From the NCBI GenBank assembly GCA_003439945.1, contig QVRM01005654.1, forward strand, positions 186,001-250,000: a stretch of 64,000 nt of DNA, read 5' to 3'. Below, piece after piece: positions 62,752 to 64,000 of the stretch. How positions within the stretch are numbered: the stretch's first letter is position 1; each line of letters opens with the position of its first letter. The notes under the pieces were generated by a model. That model worked only from the letters and a program-made list of their open reading frames with translations. It searched no databases and was not told the origin of the DNA. Both the position numbers and the translations under genes were made by a program. The DNA comes from Dermanyssus gallinae (lineage: Eukaryota; Arthropoda; Arachnida; Mesostigmata; Dermanyssidae).

Positions 62752-64000
62752 GAGTAAAGCAAGCACTAGATTTACTAAAGATAGTACAAGAGAACGAGAT
62801 CGATTTTGGAGTTCAACTGCGTTGGACGGGACTATTTTTTCTGCTCGTCGAGGATTCCGGTCACGATGCGTAGGTGCTTTGCGAAGACCACGAACGCTCT
62901 AGTGCCAACTCGGGGAGAGGAGATGGCGGGAATTTCCATACGACGATGACCGAGGACCGAGTCTCCAGAAATACAACCGGTACATACTCTGACTTTTCCA
63001 GTTCGTCGGAGGGGTCTGGCCTTGGTCCTCTGACGCTGACGGATCTCGCGAAGTTTCTGTTGGTACATGTCCTTAGGGACGTCCAGCACTTCAATTATTT
63101 GTTCAAACTCCGGCTTACTGTGCTTCGTGAACCGCCTATGGCCCGTATGCACGCCCGAGAGAATGTAAACGGCTGTTCCAAGGTAAAAGGCGGCCACTCG
63201 GAAGGCAGCTTCAAGTGCATACGGTCCCGAGAAAAAGGGCCAAATATGTTGGCAAACCACTTCCCGTTGCATTAGCGCTAGAATGTACGCAAGAATAACG
63301 TACATTTTGATCGAGTAGAACTGCATAGCTGCGGTGGCTGTGTAAAGCAAGCACTAGATTCACTAAAGATAGTGCAAGAGAACGCGATCGATTTTGGAGT
63401 TCAACTGCGTTGGACGGGACTATTTATCTGCTCGTCGGGGATTCCGGTCATGATGCGTAGGTGCTTTGCGAAGACCACGAACGCTCTAGTGCCAACTCGG
63501 GGAGAGGTGGCATGGCGGGAATTTCCATACGACGATGACCGAGGACCGAGTCTCCCTAAATACAACCGATACAATGGATCAGCACAATGGCCCATATACG
63601 CACCACAGCAAATGTCCTTTGGCTTTCCTTCGGCGTTTAGGACAACACGCCTTTATCTCCGCCTTAGAGAAGCATGACATGTGTGGTGGGACGCAGTAGA
63701 ACGCTCCCGCTCTACTAAGTCATTCTCACCGCAGTGGACCAGACTGAAGCCGATGTAAGCCTGCTGAGTGCCTCTTGTGAAGATAGTAGCCATACTGGAA
63801 TTTAGGACCGCCGGGTGATTCGGCTGCTCACTCTAGAAGAGCTCGATCACTTTCCGACCTCATGCGGCTAATCTACAATGCGTTCGCTGCGTTACAATCT
63901 TACCATCTGAATAATGAATTACGACCAAAGTACATAAATTGTTTACTTTGATTCGTACTACGAGTATATAGGTATGGTAGTAGCACTAGCTATCTATACT
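62752..64000 (-). repeat. MosA copy S (runs off the window)
   Basis: Minus-orientation leader, segment a, exon b, segment a, and the upstream MosA region. Positions 63690-64000 are the reverse complement of 61600-61915 in copy R, so R and S converge. Confidence 0.75.
62832..63350 (-). CDS. Exon b joined to segment a, copy S, open frame
   Basis: From ATG at about 63329: MQFYSIKMYVILAYILAL, HIWPFFSGPYALEAAFRVAA, YLGTAVYILSGVHTGHRRFT, EFEQIIEVLDVPKDMYQQKL, RRTGKVRVCTGCISGDSVLG, ending GILDEQKK. About 165 codons without a break, as in tandem unit 2. The signal-peptide-like start and the second hydrophobic segment are kept. Unknown family. Confidence 0.45.
   Translation of the reverse strand: MLYTATAAMQFYSIKMYVILAYILALMQREVVCQHIWPFFSGPYALEAAFRVAAFYLGTAVYILSGVHTGHRRFTKHSKPEFEQIIEVLDVPKDMYQQKLREIRQRQRTKARPLRRTGKVRVCTGCISGDSVLGHRRMEIPAISSPRVGTRAFVVFAKHLRIVTGILDEQKK

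Overview
This is a eukaryotic, almost certainly animal, repeat-dense stretch of genome. I find no convincing intact single-copy host gene. Nearly all of it is non-LTR retrotransposons, one Ty3/Gypsy-type LTR element, a mariner DNA transposon, tRNA-derived SINEs, (TA)n and (TAA)n microsatellites, and a rearranged mosaic repeat present several times in both orientations. A mariner of the DD34D type, R1-like and R2/R4-like LINEs and spliceosomal GT-AG introns suggest an arthropod. A chelicerate is my guess, but nothing in the window settles it.

Left part (1-5.9 kb): two broken APE-type LINEs (A and B) and a copy (U) of an unknown two-exon repeat-borne gene with a large intron. A lone RT fragment follows a long (TA)n tract. 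From 6.0 to 15.7 kb lie three retrotransposons of an RLE (restriction-like endonuclease) type, called E1, E2 and E3, each bounded by (TAA)n tracts. E1 is the most informative. It has a gag-like ORF1 with three CCHC knuckles, then an ORF2 with a C2H2 finger, RT and RLE, with the ORF1 stop and ORF2 start overlapping as ATGA. E2 keeps the same ATGA, and a fourth element, E4 (22.2-25.6 kb), has TAATG at the same place.

Middle part (15.7-35.9 kb): a mosaic repeat (called MosA here) occurs as copy P (minus), copy Q (plus, interrupted by E4) and part-copy T. P and Q form a head-to-head inverted repeat. Q runs into a tandem duplication of about 1.35 kb in which a short-chain dehydrogenase/reductase (SDR) exon has been captured twice. 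In the second unit the SDR half is fused in frame to a repeat-borne C-terminal exon. A truncated RLE element and copy V of the unknown gene (intact splice sites, long open exon 2) follow.

Right-centre (35.9-56 kb): LINE-D (plus) and LINE-C (minus). LINE-C looks like one continuous PHD-esterase-endonuclease-RT-zinc module frame with a few breaks. Then come a gag-protease LTR element lacking RT and integrase, a second minus-strand piece of the same family, SINE copies, a 5'-truncated R1-like element with a clear target duplication, and RT fragments.

Right end (56-64 kb): MosA copy R, carrying a nearly intact mariner whose empty site is preserved in copy Q, then a third SDR capture with a small internal inversion, and copy S running off the window in the opposite direction. 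The recurring themes are nested insertions datable against paralogous empty sites, microsatellite-associated insertion, and gene capture by a repeat.
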